From assembly GCF_031760065.1 (NCBI RefSeq), contig NZ_CP134500.1, positions 6,076,001-6,140,000 on the forward strand: a DNA stretch of 64,000 nt, read 5' to 3'. Positions 9,208 through 21,333 of the stretch are shown piece by piece (the first letter of the stretch is position 1; the number at the start of each line of letters is the position of its first letter). The translations under genes and the position numbers were made by a program. This DNA comes from Streptomyces durocortorensis. Lineage in GTDB: Bacteria; Actinomycetota; Actinomycetes; Streptomycetales; Streptomycetaceae. The notes beneath the pieces were generated by a model. It was not told where the DNA came from, did not search any database, and saw only the letters and a program-made list of their open reading frames with translations.

Positions 9208-9926
9208 CCCTTGGCTCCTTCGAGCAGCCAGGCGTAGCAGCCTGTGGAGGTGAACGTACGGGCGGACTCCGGGATCGTGATCTTGCGGGAGGTGCCGGTG
9301 TCGGAGGTGCCCGAGGACAGTTCCCTGCCCCCGGCCCCGGCGATCTGCCAGGAGCAGTTCGTGGTGGGGGAGGCCGAGCGGTAGACGCCCGGACGGAGCT
9401 TCTTCCCGGTGTGTGTGCCGTCCGGGTAGCCGACCGCCGCCTCGTCCACCAGGTCCCGGTGCTGGGAGCAGAGCCCGGCGACCGCGTCCGCCGCGCCCGG
9501 GATCTCGTCGGTCACGATCGTGCCGATGGCGGTGTCCCGGTCGACCTTGACCAGGTAGCGCAGCTTGTCGCAGGTCTCCTGCCCGGTCTGGAGCACGGCG
9601 GCCGGGTCCATGCCCTTGGGCACCCGGTCCTCCAGATACTCCTTCTGCTTCTTGGTGAACGTCCCGGTGGCCGGGGTGAGCTCGTCGGCGGGTGTCTTGG
9701 GGCCCTCGGCCGTGGCGGCCGGAGCGGACGGCACGGCGGTTGCCGGCTCCTCGGCCAAGGGCGTGGCGGGTGTGGTGGCGGAGGGGCCGGGGACGGCGGG
9801 CCCGGAGGCCACGGGGCGCTCGGCGCCCGCGGCCTCCGGGTCGTTCCCGTCCGCTGACGAGCCGCAGGCCGCCAGCGCCGCCGCCGTCATGACGACGGCG
9901 GCACCGGCCAGGAACGGATTCCTCAT
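9204..9926 (-). CDS. Secreted lipoprotein of unknown function
   Basis: A 240-residue protein with a lipoprotein signal peptide ending in the lipobox LAAC (residues about 18-21). A low-complexity Ala/Pro/Thr linker follows to about residue 95, then a compact domain with four Cys (QETCDKLRYL, LCSQHRDLV, TNCSWQI, STGCYAW). Two of these probably pair. The start ATG overlaps the previous stop by one base (TGATG), and its stop overlaps the GT2 start. I do not recognise the family. Its position between LamG proteins and a glycosyltransferase suggests a role at the cell surface. Confidence 0.75.
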   Translation of the reverse strand: MRNPFLAGAAVVMTAAALAACGSSADGNDPEAAGAERPVASGPAVPGPSATTPATPLAEEPATAVPSAPAATAEGPKTPADELTPATGTFTKKQKEYLEDRVPKGMDPAAVLQTGQETCDKLRYLVKVDRDTAIGTIVTDEIPGAADAVAGLCSQHRDLVDEAAVGYPDGTHTGKKLRPGVYRSASPTTNCSWQIAGAGGRELSSGTSDTGTSRKITIPESARTFTSTGCYAWLLEGAKG

Positions 9927-12181
9927 CAGCCGTTCCTCAGGGCGTAGTGCGCGCTGATCTGGGAAGCGCTCAGCGCGGTCGGATAGATGGCGGTCTCGTC
10001 GATCTGGCCGGCGAAGAAGTTGCTGCTGGGCCGGCTGGGCCAGCCCGACAGGTTGTCCCCGCCGACCCGCCAGTAGCCGGGGTAGTCCTCGTTGGCGGTG
10101 TACAGGAAGTTCGACGTGCGCCGCTGTCCGTCGACGTACAGCGCCATGCCGCCGGGGCCCTGGGTGGCGACGACGTGGTGCCACTGGCCGTCGTTGTACG
10201 TTCCCGGGGTGGTGATGGTCCGGGTGCCGCCCCTGTACACGCCGAACGTGAGCCGCCCGTCGTTGCGCATGTAGACGTGCTTGTCGTGACGGGTGCTGTT
10301 CTGCTGGGTCAGATTGCCGAAGCCGATGATCTTTCCACCCCGGTTGGTGGTGGTCTTGATCCAGGTCTCGATGGTGAACCGGGTCGGCTGCGGGTGCTGC
10401 CGGTTGCTGTACAGGTACTCGTCGGTGCCGTTGAGCCCGATCGCTGTCGAGGGCCCGGCCACTGCGGCCGGGGTCTGCCGGTAGGCGGGGGCGTTGCGCA
10501 TGAACCCGTTGTTCAGGTTGCGGCTGCTGTCGTGCGCGAAGGTGGAGATGCCCTCGTCGTAGCGCCAGTAGAGGCTCGCCCCGTCCGCCCGGACCCGGTC
10601 GGCATAGGCCTCCGTGGTGCTCGCCACGGTGGCGGAGTGGGGCGGGGACTTGGCGCTGGTGTTGATGCCGTCGCTGGCGGTGATCCGGTACGAGTGGGTC
10701 TCGCCCGGGGCGACGTCGGTGTCCGTCCAGGTCAGCTGCGGCCGGTCCCAGAAGACGGAGTAGCCGGTCGTGGTGTGGACCGGGGTGTCGGAGCCGTTCT
10801 TGTAGATCCGGTAGGTCAGCTCACCGTCGTCGGTGTCGAAGCTGGTCTGCCAGTTCACGTCGATCTGCCCCGGAGTCAGCGTCGACAGGCTGACGTTGGG
10901 CACCCAGGGCGCCCCGGTGTCCGGTCCGTCCGCGAACCGGGTCAGGCCCTGCTGGGGCTTTCGGTTGACCGTGGTGAACTCGCCGCCCACCCACAGGTAG
11001 TGGCGGTCGCCGCTGCTCGTCTGCGCCATCACGCGGGGGCCGACCGGCTCCCCGATGCCGTCGTTGGTGTCCGGGAACCACGGCAGCAGCTTCGGGTCGT
11101 CGACCGACTGGGCCAGCAGGTGCTTGCGCGGCTGGTCGGGGAACGCGCCCATGCTGGCGCAGTCGTGGGCGTGGCTGCCGCTGTAGAGCACCCCGGAGTG
11201 CACCAGCACCGACTGGGTCGCGCCGAGGCAGGTGTCCCGCCAGCGCTGCTGGAAGTCGCTCAGGTTCAGGGCGATGCGGCCGTCGAACACCCCTCCGCCG
11301 CTGCCCTCGTTGGCGGTGTAGAAGCCGGTGGCGTCGGTGGTGATGTCCTGGACGGTGGACCGGTCGTGGATGAACCCCGGGTAGGACTTGGTGAGTTGCC
11401 CGGTGGTGGCGTCCACCACGGCCAGGGCGTGCGTGCTGGTGCCGTTGATCCGGAAGAAGTCCCCGCCGAGCAGCACGTTCTGCCCGTCCGGGGTCACCTC
11501 GATGGCCCGGGCCACCTCGTCCGCGTTCGCCGTGAAGGGCAGCAGTGAGGCCCCGGCCGTGGTCACTGCGGCGAACTTGTTCCTGGTCTGACCGCCGACG
11601 CTGTTGAAGTCGCCGCCGAGATAGACCGTGTCGCCGGTGGCGGCGAGCGCTCGCACGGTCGCCGTCACGGCGATCTTGAAGTCGTCGCGGACGGTGCAGG
11701 TCTCGGTGTCGATCGCCGCGATGTTACTCACCCCGACCCCGTTCACCGCCCCGAACTGACCGCCCGCGTAGAGGGTTTCGCCGTCCGGGGACAGGGCCAG
11801 GGACCGGACGGTAGCGGTCCCGGAGGAGACCGTGAACGACAGCGAGCAGTCGGTGGGGGCCCCGGTCGCCGCATCGAACGCCGCGAAGTTCACCGCGGGC
11901 TCTTCGCCGGTGCCGGGCGCGGCCGTGGGGGGTCGCAGGGTGGAGAAGGTGCCGCCCGCGTACACGACGCCGTCGCCGGCGGCCATCGCCCAGACGATGC
12001 CGTTGGTCTGCCAGGTGGTGAGGTCGTCCGCGGTGATCGCGACCGGTGGTGTCAGTGCCGCCGCCGGGGATGCCCCGACCGCGGTCGCGGACAGGGCTCC
12101 GGCCAGCAGGCCGAGAGCGGCGGTGGCGGCCCGCACACGGCCGCGCCCCCCGGTTCTCTGCCCCGTACTTCCGTTCATCAT
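9926..12181 (-). CDS. Secreted beta-propeller / fibronectin III / LamG protein
   Basis: A 751-residue exported protein with a signal peptide at about 1-40 ending AAALT. Residues about 45-420 hold propeller-type repeats ([59 protein letters not shown]). About 425-525 is an FnIII domain. About 535-751 is a LamG/concanavalin-like jelly roll ([57 protein letters not shown]). LamG domains of this type often bind carbohydrate. It is about 60-70% alike by eye to the next gene upstream but lacks that protein's C-terminal domain, so the two look like a tandem duplication. Confidence 0.82.
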   Translation of the reverse strand: MMNGSTGQRTGGRGRVRAATAALGLLAGALSATAVGASPAAALTPPVAITADDLTTWQTNGIVWAMAAGDGVVYAGGTFSTLRPPTAAPGTGEEPAVNFAAFDAATGAPTDCSLSFTVSSGTATVRSLALSPDGETLYAGGQFGAVNGVGVSNIAAIDTETCTVRDDFKIAVTATVRALAATGDTVYLGGDFNSVGGQTRNKFAAVTTAGASLLPFTANADEVARAIEVTPDGQNVLLGGDFFRINGTSTHALAVVDATTGQLTKSYPGFIHDRSTVQDITTDATGFYTANEGSGGGVFDGRIALNLSDFQQRWRDTCLGATQSVLVHSGVLYSGSHAHDCASMGAFPDQPRKHLLAQSVDDPKLLPWFPDTNDGIGEPVGPRVMAQTSSGDRHYLWVGGEFTTVNRKPQQGLTRFADGPDTGAPWVPNVSLSTLTPGQIDVNWQTSFDTDDGELTYRIYKNGSDTPVHTTTGYSVFWDRPQLTWTDTDVAPGETHSYRITASDGINTSAKSPPHSATVASTTEAYADRVRADGASLYWRYDEGISTFAHDSSRNLNNGFMRNAPAYRQTPAAVAGPSTAIGLNGTDEYLYSNRQHPQPTRFTIETWIKTTTNRGGKIIGFGNLTQQNSTRHDKHVYMRNDGRLTFGVYRGGTRTITTPGTYNDGQWHHVVATQGPGGMALYVDGQRRTSNFLYTANEDYPGYWRVGGDNLSGWPSRPSSNFFAGQIDETAIYPTALSASQISAHYALRNG

Positions 12182-14958
12182 TCAGCTCCGAAGGTGAGAA
12201 CGAGCTGCGGCCGGGAGGCCGCGGATCCTGCCTCGCTCGACCAGATGCGCAGACTGTCCGTCCCGCTGCTGGTCAGGGCGAGTGAGTAGGAGGAGCCCAG
12301 GGCCCCGCCCAGTGCCGGCGCGGTGAGCTCCACCGCGTAGTCGGTGGAGACGGCGGTTGCGCCGGTGATGGTCCCCAGCGCGGTCGCGGCGAGCGCCGGC
12401 CGGGAGTTGTAGGTGACCGCCGACTCGGTCCAGGCGCCGGTGACCGGCACCACGCTGTGGCTGTCGGTGGAGCCCGCCGTCGGGTCCGAGGACGTACGGA
12501 ACTGGAGGCGGGCCGCTTTGAGGACCTGCTCGGCCGGGGCGTCGGGCAGGGTGAAGCGCAGATAGCTCAGATAGGCCGTCGTCCCCCGCGAGGCCAACTG
12601 CTGGTGGTCGTAGTTGGTGTTGGCCGCCACGCTGTTGATGTAGGCGTCCTCGTCGGGCAGGACGCTCACCGTGGTGTCGACGGGCGGGGCGGGGGCTTGG
12701 GCCAGCTCGTGGTGGGCGGCCACCTGGGCCGGGGTCAGCGCCGAGCGGTAGATCGCCGTCTCGTCGACCTGACCGGCGAAGTAGGTGCTGGAAGGGCGGT
12801 TCGGCCAGGCGTTGCTCATCGCGTCCCCGCCGACCCGCCAGTACCCGTTGTACGAGCGGTTGCCCGCGGTCGTGTTGGAGGCGACCCGCACCCCGTCGAC
12901 GTACAGCGTCATCCCGCCGGGTCCCTGGGTGGCGACGGCGTGGTGCCACTGGCCGTCGTGGTAACTGGCCGAACTGGTGAGGGTGGGGCGGCTGTTGGTG
13001 CTGCCCACCTGGACGCCGAAGGCTAGCCGGCCGTTGTCCGTGAGGTAGAGAAGCTTGTCGGAGATCGAGCTCGTCCGGCCTTGTGCCGTACCGATGTTGT
13101 TGCCGAAGCCGACGAGCCGCCCGCCGCTCGTCGACGTCGTACGGAACCACGTCTCGATGGAGTACGGGGTGGGGGAGGTGTAGTGGTGCAGCCGGTCGCT
13201 GTACACGTACTCGTCGCTGCCGTTCAGCGCGAGCGCCGCCGAGCCCGCGACGGCCGAGGGAGTACTGCGGTAGGTCGGGGCGTTCACGTACACGCCGCCG
13301 TTGTCGCTGTCCGAGGCGTCCGCGGCGAATGCTCCGCCGGGCTCGTCGTAGCGCCAGTACAGATCGGCACCGTCGGCCAGCACCCGTTCCTGGTACGGGG
13401 AGGCCCAGGAGGCGGCGGTCACGGAGGCGGCGGGGGAGAGTGCGCTGGTGTTGCCCGCGCCGTCGGTCGCCGTGATCCGGTAGGAGTACGTCTGTCCGGC
13501 CGCCACGCTCCGGTCGGTGAAGCTGAGCTGGGGACGGCTGAAGAAGAGCGACGAGCCGGTCGTGGTGTGCACCGGGGACGAGCCCCCGTTGCGGTACACC
13601 CGGTACGTCAGCAGGCTGTCGTCCAGGTCCAGCGAGGTCCGCCAGCTCACCCGCACCTCACCGGCCCGGGGCGCGGACACACTGGCCGCGGGCACGCTCG
13701 GAGCACCGGTGTCCGGGGTGTTCGCGAACCGGGTGAGCGCCTGCTGCGGACCCCCGTTGACCGTGGTGAACTCCCCGCCCACCCAGAGGAAGTCGCGGCC
13801 GTCGCGCGAGGCGATCGTCAGCGCGCGCGGCCCGACCGGCTCCCCGATCCCGTCGTTCGTGTCCGGCAGCCAGCCCAGCAGCGCCGGGTCGTCGACGCTC
13901 TGCGCGGTGAGGTGCTTGCGAGTCTGGTTGGGGAAGCCGCCCATCGTCGAGCAGTCGTGGACGTGGCTGGCGGCGTAGAGCACCGACTTGTAGACCCGCA
14001 GTGCCTGGGTCGCCCCCTGGCAGGTGTCCCGCCAGCGCTGGTCGAAGCCGTCCAGCTCCATCGCGAGGCGGCCGTCGAAGGAGCGGCCGCCGCGGCCCTC
14101 ACCGGCGGCGTACCAGCCGCCCGATGCGGAGTCCGTGACGATGTCCTTGATGACGGCGGTGGAGGGGATGAAGCCGTCGGGATACGCGCGGGTGAGCGCT
14201 CCGGTGGTGGCGCTGGTCACCGCGATCGCATGGGAGTCGGCGCCGCCCACGGTGAAGAAGTCGCCGCCGAGCAGCACCGAGGCCCCGTCCGGCGTCACCT
14301 TCAGCGTCCGGCCCGGGTCGTCCGCGTCCGGATTCCACCCGGTCACCGCACCCGCCGGGGTCACCGCGCCGAAGAACCGCCGCGTCTGCCCGTTGACGGA
14401 CTGGAAGTCCCCGCCCGCGTAGACCGTGCCGTCGGCCGCGACGTCCAGCGCGCGGACCGTCGCCGAGAAGTTCGGCGAGAACCCGGCCCGTCGGGTGCAG
14501 GTGGCGGTGTCGACGGCGACCAGGCCGTTGGCGCCCGACCCGTTGACCGCGTTGAAGTAACCACCCACGTACAGCGTCGACTTGTCCGGGGAGACGGCGA
14601 GCGCCCGTACGGTCGCGGTGCCGCTGGTCCGGGTGAAGGAGAGCGCGCAGCCGGTCGGTGCCCCGGTCGCCGCGTCGAACGCCGCGAAGTTGACGGCGGG
14701 TGCGGAGCCGCCGCCCGACGGGGTTCCCGCCGGGCGGACGGAGGAGAACGTGCCGCCGGCGTAGACGACCCCGTGCGCCTCCGCCAGCGACCACACGATG
14801 CCGTTGGTCTGGTACGTGGGCAGATGGTCGGCGGTGAAGCCGACCGGTGCGGTCAGGGCGGCCGCCGGGGGAGCGGCGGCCACCGGGGCGAGCACCCCGG
14901 CGGCCAGCGCGAGGGCGACGACGGGCGCCGTGCGCCCGCGACCGCCCGGCGCCTTCAT
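12178..14958 (-). CDS. Secreted beta-propeller / FnIII / LamG protein with C-terminal DNRLRE-type domain
   Basis: A 926-residue paralogue of the downstream gene, with a signal peptide at 1-35. Propeller repeats run about 36-400 ([46 protein letters not shown]), FnIII about 405-500 and LamG about 540-735. The extra C-terminal module (about 745-926) reads [29 protein letters not shown] and [20 protein letters not shown], as in DNRLRE/CBM96-like domains. Overlaps with gmd (14955-14958) and with the next gene (12178-12181) indicate translational coupling. It is probably a wall- or polymer-binding surface protein. Confidence 0.83.
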   Translation of the reverse strand: MKAPGGRGRTAPVVALALAAGVLAPVAAAPPAAALTAPVGFTADHLPTYQTNGIVWSLAEAHGVVYAGGTFSSVRPAGTPSGGGSAPAVNFAAFDAATGAPTGCALSFTRTSGTATVRALAVSPDKSTLYVGGYFNAVNGSGANGLVAVDTATCTRRAGFSPNFSATVRALDVAADGTVYAGGDFQSVNGQTRRFFGAVTPAGAVTGWNPDADDPGRTLKVTPDGASVLLGGDFFTVGGADSHAIAVTSATTGALTRAYPDGFIPSTAVIKDIVTDSASGGWYAAGEGRGGRSFDGRLAMELDGFDQRWRDTCQGATQALRVYKSVLYAASHVHDCSTMGGFPNQTRKHLTAQSVDDPALLGWLPDTNDGIGEPVGPRALTIASRDGRDFLWVGGEFTTVNGGPQQALTRFANTPDTGAPSVPAASVSAPRAGEVRVSWRTSLDLDDSLLTYRVYRNGGSSPVHTTTGSSLFFSRPQLSFTDRSVAAGQTYSYRITATDGAGNTSALSPAASVTAASWASPYQERVLADGADLYWRYDEPGGAFAADASDSDNGGVYVNAPTYRSTPSAVAGSAALALNGSDEYVYSDRLHHYTSPTPYSIETWFRTTSTSGGRLVGFGNNIGTAQGRTSSISDKLLYLTDNGRLAFGVQVGSTNSRPTLTSSASYHDGQWHHAVATQGPGGMTLYVDGVRVASNTTAGNRSYNGYWRVGGDAMSNAWPNRPSSTYFAGQVDETAIYRSALTPAQVAAHHELAQAPAPPVDTTVSVLPDEDAYINSVAANTNYDHQQLASRGTTAYLSYLRFTLPDAPAEQVLKAARLQFRTSSDPTAGSTDSHSVVPVTGAWTESAVTYNSRPALAATALGTITGATAVSTDYAVELTAPALGGALGSSYSLALTSSGTDSLRIWSSEAGSAASRPQLVLTFGAE

Positions 14959-15968
14959 CTGTCCACCCGAACGGCGGCCCCGGTCAGCTGGTCGTCCAGC
15001 CGGCGGATGTCCGCGTCGACCATGATCCGGGCCAGCTCACGCGACTTCACCTCGGGCTTCCAGCCCAGCAGCTCCTCGGCCTTGGACGCGTCGCCGATCA
15101 ACGCGTCGACCTCGCTGGGCCGTTCGTACTTCGGGTCGTAGCGGACGTGCTCGCGCCAGTCCAGGCCGGCGTGCTCGAAGGCGAACTCCAGGAACTGCCG
15201 GACGCTGACCCCCTCGCCGGTGGCGACCACGTAGTCGTCGGGGGTGTCGCACTGGAGCATCCGCCACATGGCGTCCACGTACTCCGGGGCGTACCCCCAG
15301 TCCCGGACCGCGTCCAGGTTGCCCAGGTGCAGCCGGTCCTGGAGCCCAGCCTTGATCCGGGCGACGCCACGGGTGATCTTGCGGGTCACGAAGGTCTCGC
15401 CCCGGCGCGGCGACTCGTGGTTGAACAGAATCCCGTTCACCGCGAACATGCCGTACGCCTCGCGGTAGTTGACCGTCGCCCAGTACGAGTAGACCTTTGC
15501 CACGCTGTACGGGCTGCGCGGGTGGAACGCGGTCTTCTCGTTCTGCGGCGGCGGGCTGGCGCCGAACATCTCGGAGGACGAGGCCTGGTAGATCCGGGTC
15601 TGGATGCCGCTGGCCCGGACCGCCTCAAGGAGCCGGATGGTACCGAGCCCGGTGACGTCACCGGTGTACAGCGGGGCGTCGAAGGACACCCGCACATGCG
15701 ACTGCGCGCCCAGGTTGTAGACCTCGTCGGGCTGGATGTCGCGCAACAGGTTCACCAGCGCGACCCCGTCGGACAGGTCGGCGTGGTGCAGGACGAAGGA
15801 GCGCTCCGGCTCCTCGGGACCCTGGTAGATGTGGTCGATCCGCTCGGTGTTGAAGCTTGAGGAACGACGTATGAGCCCGTGCACCGTGTAGCCCTTGTCG
15901 AGCAGCAGCTCGGCCAGATACGAGCCGTCCTGCCCGGTCACTCCGGTGATGAGCGCGGTCTTCGCCAC
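14955..15968 (-). CDS. gmd: GDP-mannose 4,6-dehydratase
   Basis: Cytosolic short-chain dehydrogenase/reductase of 337 residues that converts GDP-mannose to GDP-4-keto-6-deoxymannose with bound NADP. The N-terminus has [19 protein letters not shown] (GxxGxxG). The catalytic Thr/Ser-Tyr-Lys set is visible in QASSSEMFG and [12 protein letters not shown], and [12 protein letters not shown] is characteristic of the family. It is divergent from GDP-fucose synthase (16084), which uses its product. It is the first gene of the five-gene minus-strand operon. Confidence 0.95.
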   Translation of the reverse strand: MAKTALITGVTGQDGSYLAELLLDKGYTVHGLIRRSSSFNTERIDHIYQGPEEPERSFVLHHADLSDGVALVNLLRDIQPDEVYNLGAQSHVRVSFDAPLYTGDVTGLGTIRLLEAVRASGIQTRIYQASSSEMFGASPPPQNEKTAFHPRSPYSVAKVYSYWATVNYREAYGMFAVNGILFNHESPRRGETFVTRKITRGVARIKAGLQDRLHLGNLDAVRDWGYAPEYVDAMWRMLQCDTPDDYVVATGEGVSVRQFLEFAFEHAGLDWREHVRYDPKYERPSEVDALIGDASKAEELLGWKPEVKSRELARIMVDADIRRLDDQLTGAAVRVDR

Positions 15969-16083
15969 GATTCCCCCTTCTCTGCGATCGCCTGAGCGGC
16001 GAACGGTTCACCGACATATCGGAATTGGGACGTTCTGCGGCAAAGCATCACCGCCGTCCCCTTCTGCTGGCACAATCCGAGCC

Positions 16084-17067
16084 ATGACGACCGAACTCCC
16101 CGTCCCACCGCAGGAATCCGCCCGCCCCCTACTGCGCCCCGGCTCCCGCATATTCGTCGCGGGACACCGCGGCCTGGTCGGCTCGGCGGTGGCCCGCCGC
16201 CTGGCCGAGGACGGCCACGAGGTGCTCACCCGTGGCCGGGGCCACCTCGATCTGCGCGATGCCGCGCGGACCGAGACGTATCTGAAGGAGGTCCGCCCGG
16301 ACGCCGTGGTGCTGGCCGCCGCCAAGGTCGGCGGGATCATGGCCAACAGCACCTATCCGGTGCAGTTCCTGGAGGACAACCTGCGCATCCAGCTCAGCGT
16401 GATCGCCGGTGCGCACGCGGCCGGGACGAAGCGGCTGCTCTTCCTCGGCTCGTCGTGCATCTATCCCCGGCTCGCCCCCCAGCCGATCCGCGAGGAGTCG
16501 CTGCTCACCGGCGAGCTGGAGCCCACCAACGAGGCGTACGCCCTCGCCAAGATCGCCGGGATCGTCCAGGTCCAGTCCTATCGGCGGCAGTACGGCGCCT
16601 CCTACATCAGCGCCATGCCCACCAATCTCTACGGGCCCGGCGACAACTTCGACCTGGAGACCTCGCACGTCCTGCCCGCGCTGATCCGCCGCTTCCACGA
16701 GGCGCAGCGGGACGGGGCGAGCGAGGTGACCCTGTGGGGCTCCGGCTCCCCGCGCCGCGAGTTCCTCCATGTCGACGACCTCGCCGCCGCCTGCGTACGC
16801 CTCCTGGAGGCCTACGACGGCGACGAACCCGTCAACATCGGCTGCGGCGAAGACCTCACCATCCGTGAACTCGCCGAGACCGTCGCCGAGGTGACGGACT
16901 ACCGGGGGAAGATCGGCTGGGACATCTCGAAGCCCGACGGGACGCCCCGCAAGCTGCTCGACGTGACCCGTCTGACCTCCCTCGGCTTCACGCCGCGGAT
17001 TCCGCTGCGTGACGGCATCGCCCGTACCTACGCCTGGTGGCTCGGGCAACTCCCGCCCACTATCTGA
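16084..17067 (+). CDS. fcl: GDP-L-fucose synthase
   Basis: A 327-residue NADPH-dependent epimerase/reductase that turns GDP-4-keto-6-deoxymannose into GDP-L-fucose. Motifs: IFVAGHRGLVGSAVARRL (nucleotide binding), AAAKVGGIMANSTYP, FLGSSCIYP and the catalytic YALAKIAGI; SGSPRREFLHVDDLA is also typical. It is divergent from gmd over 115 bp, so both enzymes of the GDP-fucose branch are present. The product probably feeds the glycosyltransferases of this locus. Confidence 0.95.
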   Translation: MTTELPVPPQESARPLLRPGSRIFVAGHRGLVGSAVARRLAEDGHEVLTRGRGHLDLRDAARTETYLKEVRPDAVVLAAAKVGGIMANSTYPVQFLEDNLRIQLSVIAGAHAAGTKRLLFLGSSCIYPRLAPQPIREESLLTGELEPTNEAYALAKIAGIVQVQSYRRQYGASYISAMPTNLYGPGDNFDLETSHVLPALIRRFHEAQRDGASEVTLWGSGSPRREFLHVDDLAAACVRLLEAYDGDEPVNIGCGEDLTIRELAETVAEVTDYRGKIGWDISKPDGTPRKLLDVTRLTSLGFTPRIPLRDGIARTYAWWLGQLPPTI

Positions 17068-17069
17068 CC

Positions 17070-17097
17070 GTTCACCGCCGCGGGCGCGGCGGTGAAC
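17070..17097. terminator. Bidirectional hairpin between fcl and the sugar-phosphate transferase
   Basis: Perfect inverted repeat with 13-bp arms GTTCACCGCCGCG / CGCGGCGGTGAAC and a 2-base centre, just after the fcl stop and before the convergent gene's end at 17126. It is likely an intrinsic terminator for both directions; no clear U-tract is present, as is usual in Streptomyces. Confidence 0.7.
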
Positions 17098-17125
17098 CGG
17101 GGCTCCTCGCATCCGCACACCGTCC

Positions 17126-18679
17126 TCAGTAGGCCCCGCGGCCGTCGGTGACGGCGCGCACCGTACGGGCGAGGAGCCCCATGTCCGTGGCCACCGACCA
17201 GTTGTCCACGTACCAGAGGTCCAGCGAGACGGTCTCCTGCCAGGACAGGTCCGAGCGCCCGCTCACCTGCCACAGCCCGGTGAGCCCCGGTTTCACGGCC
17301 AGCCGGCGGCACTCCCGCTCGTCGTAGCGCGAGGCCTCCTCGGGCAGCGGCGGGCGCGGGCCCACCAGTGACATATGACCCATCAACACATTGACCAACT
17401 GCGGTAGTTCATCGACCGACGTCCGGCGCAGCGCCCGGCCGATCCGGGTCACCCGAGGGTCGCTGCGCATCTTGAAGAGCGGGCCGTCGACCTCGTTGGC
17501 CGCGGCGAGCCGGGCCTTGCGGTGCTCCGCGTCCGCCACCATCGTCCGGAACTTCCACATGGTGAACGGCCGGTTGTGCTGCCCCTGCCGGACCTGCCGG
17601 TGGAAGACCGGACCCCGCGAGGACAGCCGTACGCTCAGAGCCACGGCCAGTAACAGCGGAGCCAGGAACGCGAGCCCGAACAGTGCCCCCGTGCGGTCCA
17701 GCACGGCCTTGGCCACCACCTGCGGACCACCGCGCAACGGCGGTGCCACGTGCAGCAGGGTGAGACCGGCCAGGGTGTCGGGACGCACCCGCTCCGGCGC
17801 GACCCCGGAGAGCTCGGAGAGCACGCACAGGGCGACGCCCCCGTCGTGGAGCCCCCAGCCGAGCCGCCGCAGCCGGTCACCGGTCAGCTGGGGCCCAGGA
17901 GCCACCAGCACCAGGTCAGCGGCGTGCGCGTAGGCCCCGCCGAGCACCGTCATCACGTCGTCGTCGGCCGGGCGGGACGCGAGATGCCCCGGTACGTGCA
18001 CACCGTCGTGCCGCGGCGCGTCCGCGCCCACCGGAATCGCCGCGACCAGTTGATAGTCGTGGTCCGTACGGGAGTTGAGCAGCTCTGCCGCCCGGTCCAG
18101 GCCCGACGCCTCGCCGACCAGCAGCACCCTGCGGACCCTTCGGCCGCGCCGTGCGGAGCGCGGCCAGTGCCGCAGTCCCGCCGCCGCGGTGGCGACGAGC
18201 AGCCCCGGCGCGACGGCCACGACGGCCGTCGCCGGGTCCACCGGGCTGCCCGCCGCCGTGTGCAGCACGGCCAGCACCCCGATGAGCAGCAGCCAGTCGC
18301 CGATCGTGCCCAGGGCACCTCCCGGAGTGGTCCGCGGCGGTTCGGCGTACCGTCCGCGCGCGCCGCGCAGTCCCGCCCACACCAGCCCGGCCACGGCGGC
18401 GGCCGCCAGCGGACGGGGCTGGTCGCCCGCCCGCAGCAGCAGCAGCCAGGCCGGCCCGGCCAGCCCCAGCAGATCCGTCAGCGCGGCGAGCGTCGGGCCG
18501 CGCCCCGGCCACCGCCGGGCCGGAGCCCGGTCGGCCGGGTCGCGCTGTGCTGTCGGGGCCCTCCACAGCTGTTCCAGGGCCGCCGTGCGGTTCCGGGAGG
18601 CGGCGGTGCGGGGACGCGGCGCGCCCCGGAGCCCCACCGGCCCGGATATGTCGGTCTCCGGTATTTCGACATGCCCCAT
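17126..18679 (-). CDS. Polyprenyl-phosphate sugar-1-phosphate transferase (WbaP/CpsE-like initiating transferase)
   Basis: A 517-residue membrane enzyme that transfers a sugar-1-phosphate to undecaprenyl phosphate, the first step of repeat-unit synthesis. N-terminal helices (about 65-170) and a Rossmann-like CoA-binding-type segment (VLLVGEASGLDRAAELL) precede the C-terminal sugar transferase domain. That domain shows MWKFRTMVADAE, FKMRSDPRVTRIGRALRRT, SVDELPQLVNVL, MSLVGPRPPLPEE and VKPGLTGLWQVSGRSD. ATG 18679 follows GGGGGG; a longer in-frame start at 18787 is not supported. It probably initiates the polymer built by this locus. Confidence 0.9.
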   Translation of the reverse strand: MGHVEIPETDISGPVGLRGAPRPRTAASRNRTAALEQLWRAPTAQRDPADRAPARRWPGRGPTLAALTDLLGLAGPAWLLLLRAGDQPRPLAAAAVAGLVWAGLRGARGRYAEPPRTTPGGALGTIGDWLLLIGVLAVLHTAAGSPVDPATAVVAVAPGLLVATAAAGLRHWPRSARRGRRVRRVLLVGEASGLDRAAELLNSRTDHDYQLVAAIPVGADAPRHDGVHVPGHLASRPADDDVMTVLGGAYAHAADLVLVAPGPQLTGDRLRRLGWGLHDGGVALCVLSELSGVAPERVRPDTLAGLTLLHVAPPLRGGPQVVAKAVLDRTGALFGLAFLAPLLLAVALSVRLSSRGPVFHRQVRQGQHNRPFTMWKFRTMVADAEHRKARLAAANEVDGPLFKMRSDPRVTRIGRALRRTSVDELPQLVNVLMGHMSLVGPRPPLPEEASRYDERECRRLAVKPGLTGLWQVSGRSDLSWQETVSLDLWYVDNWSVATDMGLLARTVRAVTDGRGAY

Positions 18680-19013
18680 GAACCCCCCAGTCACAGTCGG
18701 GCACCCCCACAAACGGGACGCATCCGTCGATCCCATGGACTGACGGATGCGGCCTCGCCCGGTGCACGATATCCACACACGTGCCATTTCGCTGGAGTTC
18801 TCGTGAAGTTCAGACGGCTCGGTTTCCAGGCCTCCGATTCACCGTGACCATCCGATGTCGCTTGACGCATACGGATGTTGAGGGGGCGACAGATGGGCAA
18901 GCGCTTGTGCCGTACGACCGGGAACGCGCGAACCCCCTGGCGGGAGGCGTGCCCGGGCAGGGGGTTCGGTGTCGCCGCGGCGTACCGGGCGGGGAGGAGG
19001 AACAGCTGCGAGA
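18680..19013. other. 334-bp intergenic leader with a 9-bp inverted repeat
   Basis: Noncoding stretch upstream of the sugar-phosphate transferase. An inverted repeat GCATCCGTC / GACGGATGC lies at 18720-18728 and 18742-18750 with a 13-base spacer, about 41 bases upstream of the start at 18679. It may be an operator or leader hairpin. No gene or terminator for the gene ending at 19014 is convincing here. Confidence 0.4.
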
Positions 19014-21260
<2,247 letters not shown>

Positions 21261-21285
21261 GTGATTCCTCGTCACAACGCGGGGA

Positions 21286-21318
21286 GCCCGGCCCCGGAGC
21301 GAACCTCCGGGGCCGGGC
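21286..21318 (-). terminator. Strong intercistronic hairpin between the two iron-box genes
   Basis: Perfect 14-bp stem (GCCCGGCCCCGGAG / CTCCGGGGCCGGGC) with a 5-base loop in the 73-bp gap between the small secreted protein (stop 21334) and the LAATG protein (start 21260). It could terminate most transcripts and let a minority read through, giving more of the small protein than of the anchored one. Confidence 0.7.
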
Positions 21319-21333
21319 GTATGGCCGGGGGTG

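Noticed and set aside
13081..15141. 686-residue plus-strand frame
   Set aside because: Antisense to the LamG protein and gmd; low-complexity Arg/Gly/Val composition and no ribosome site.
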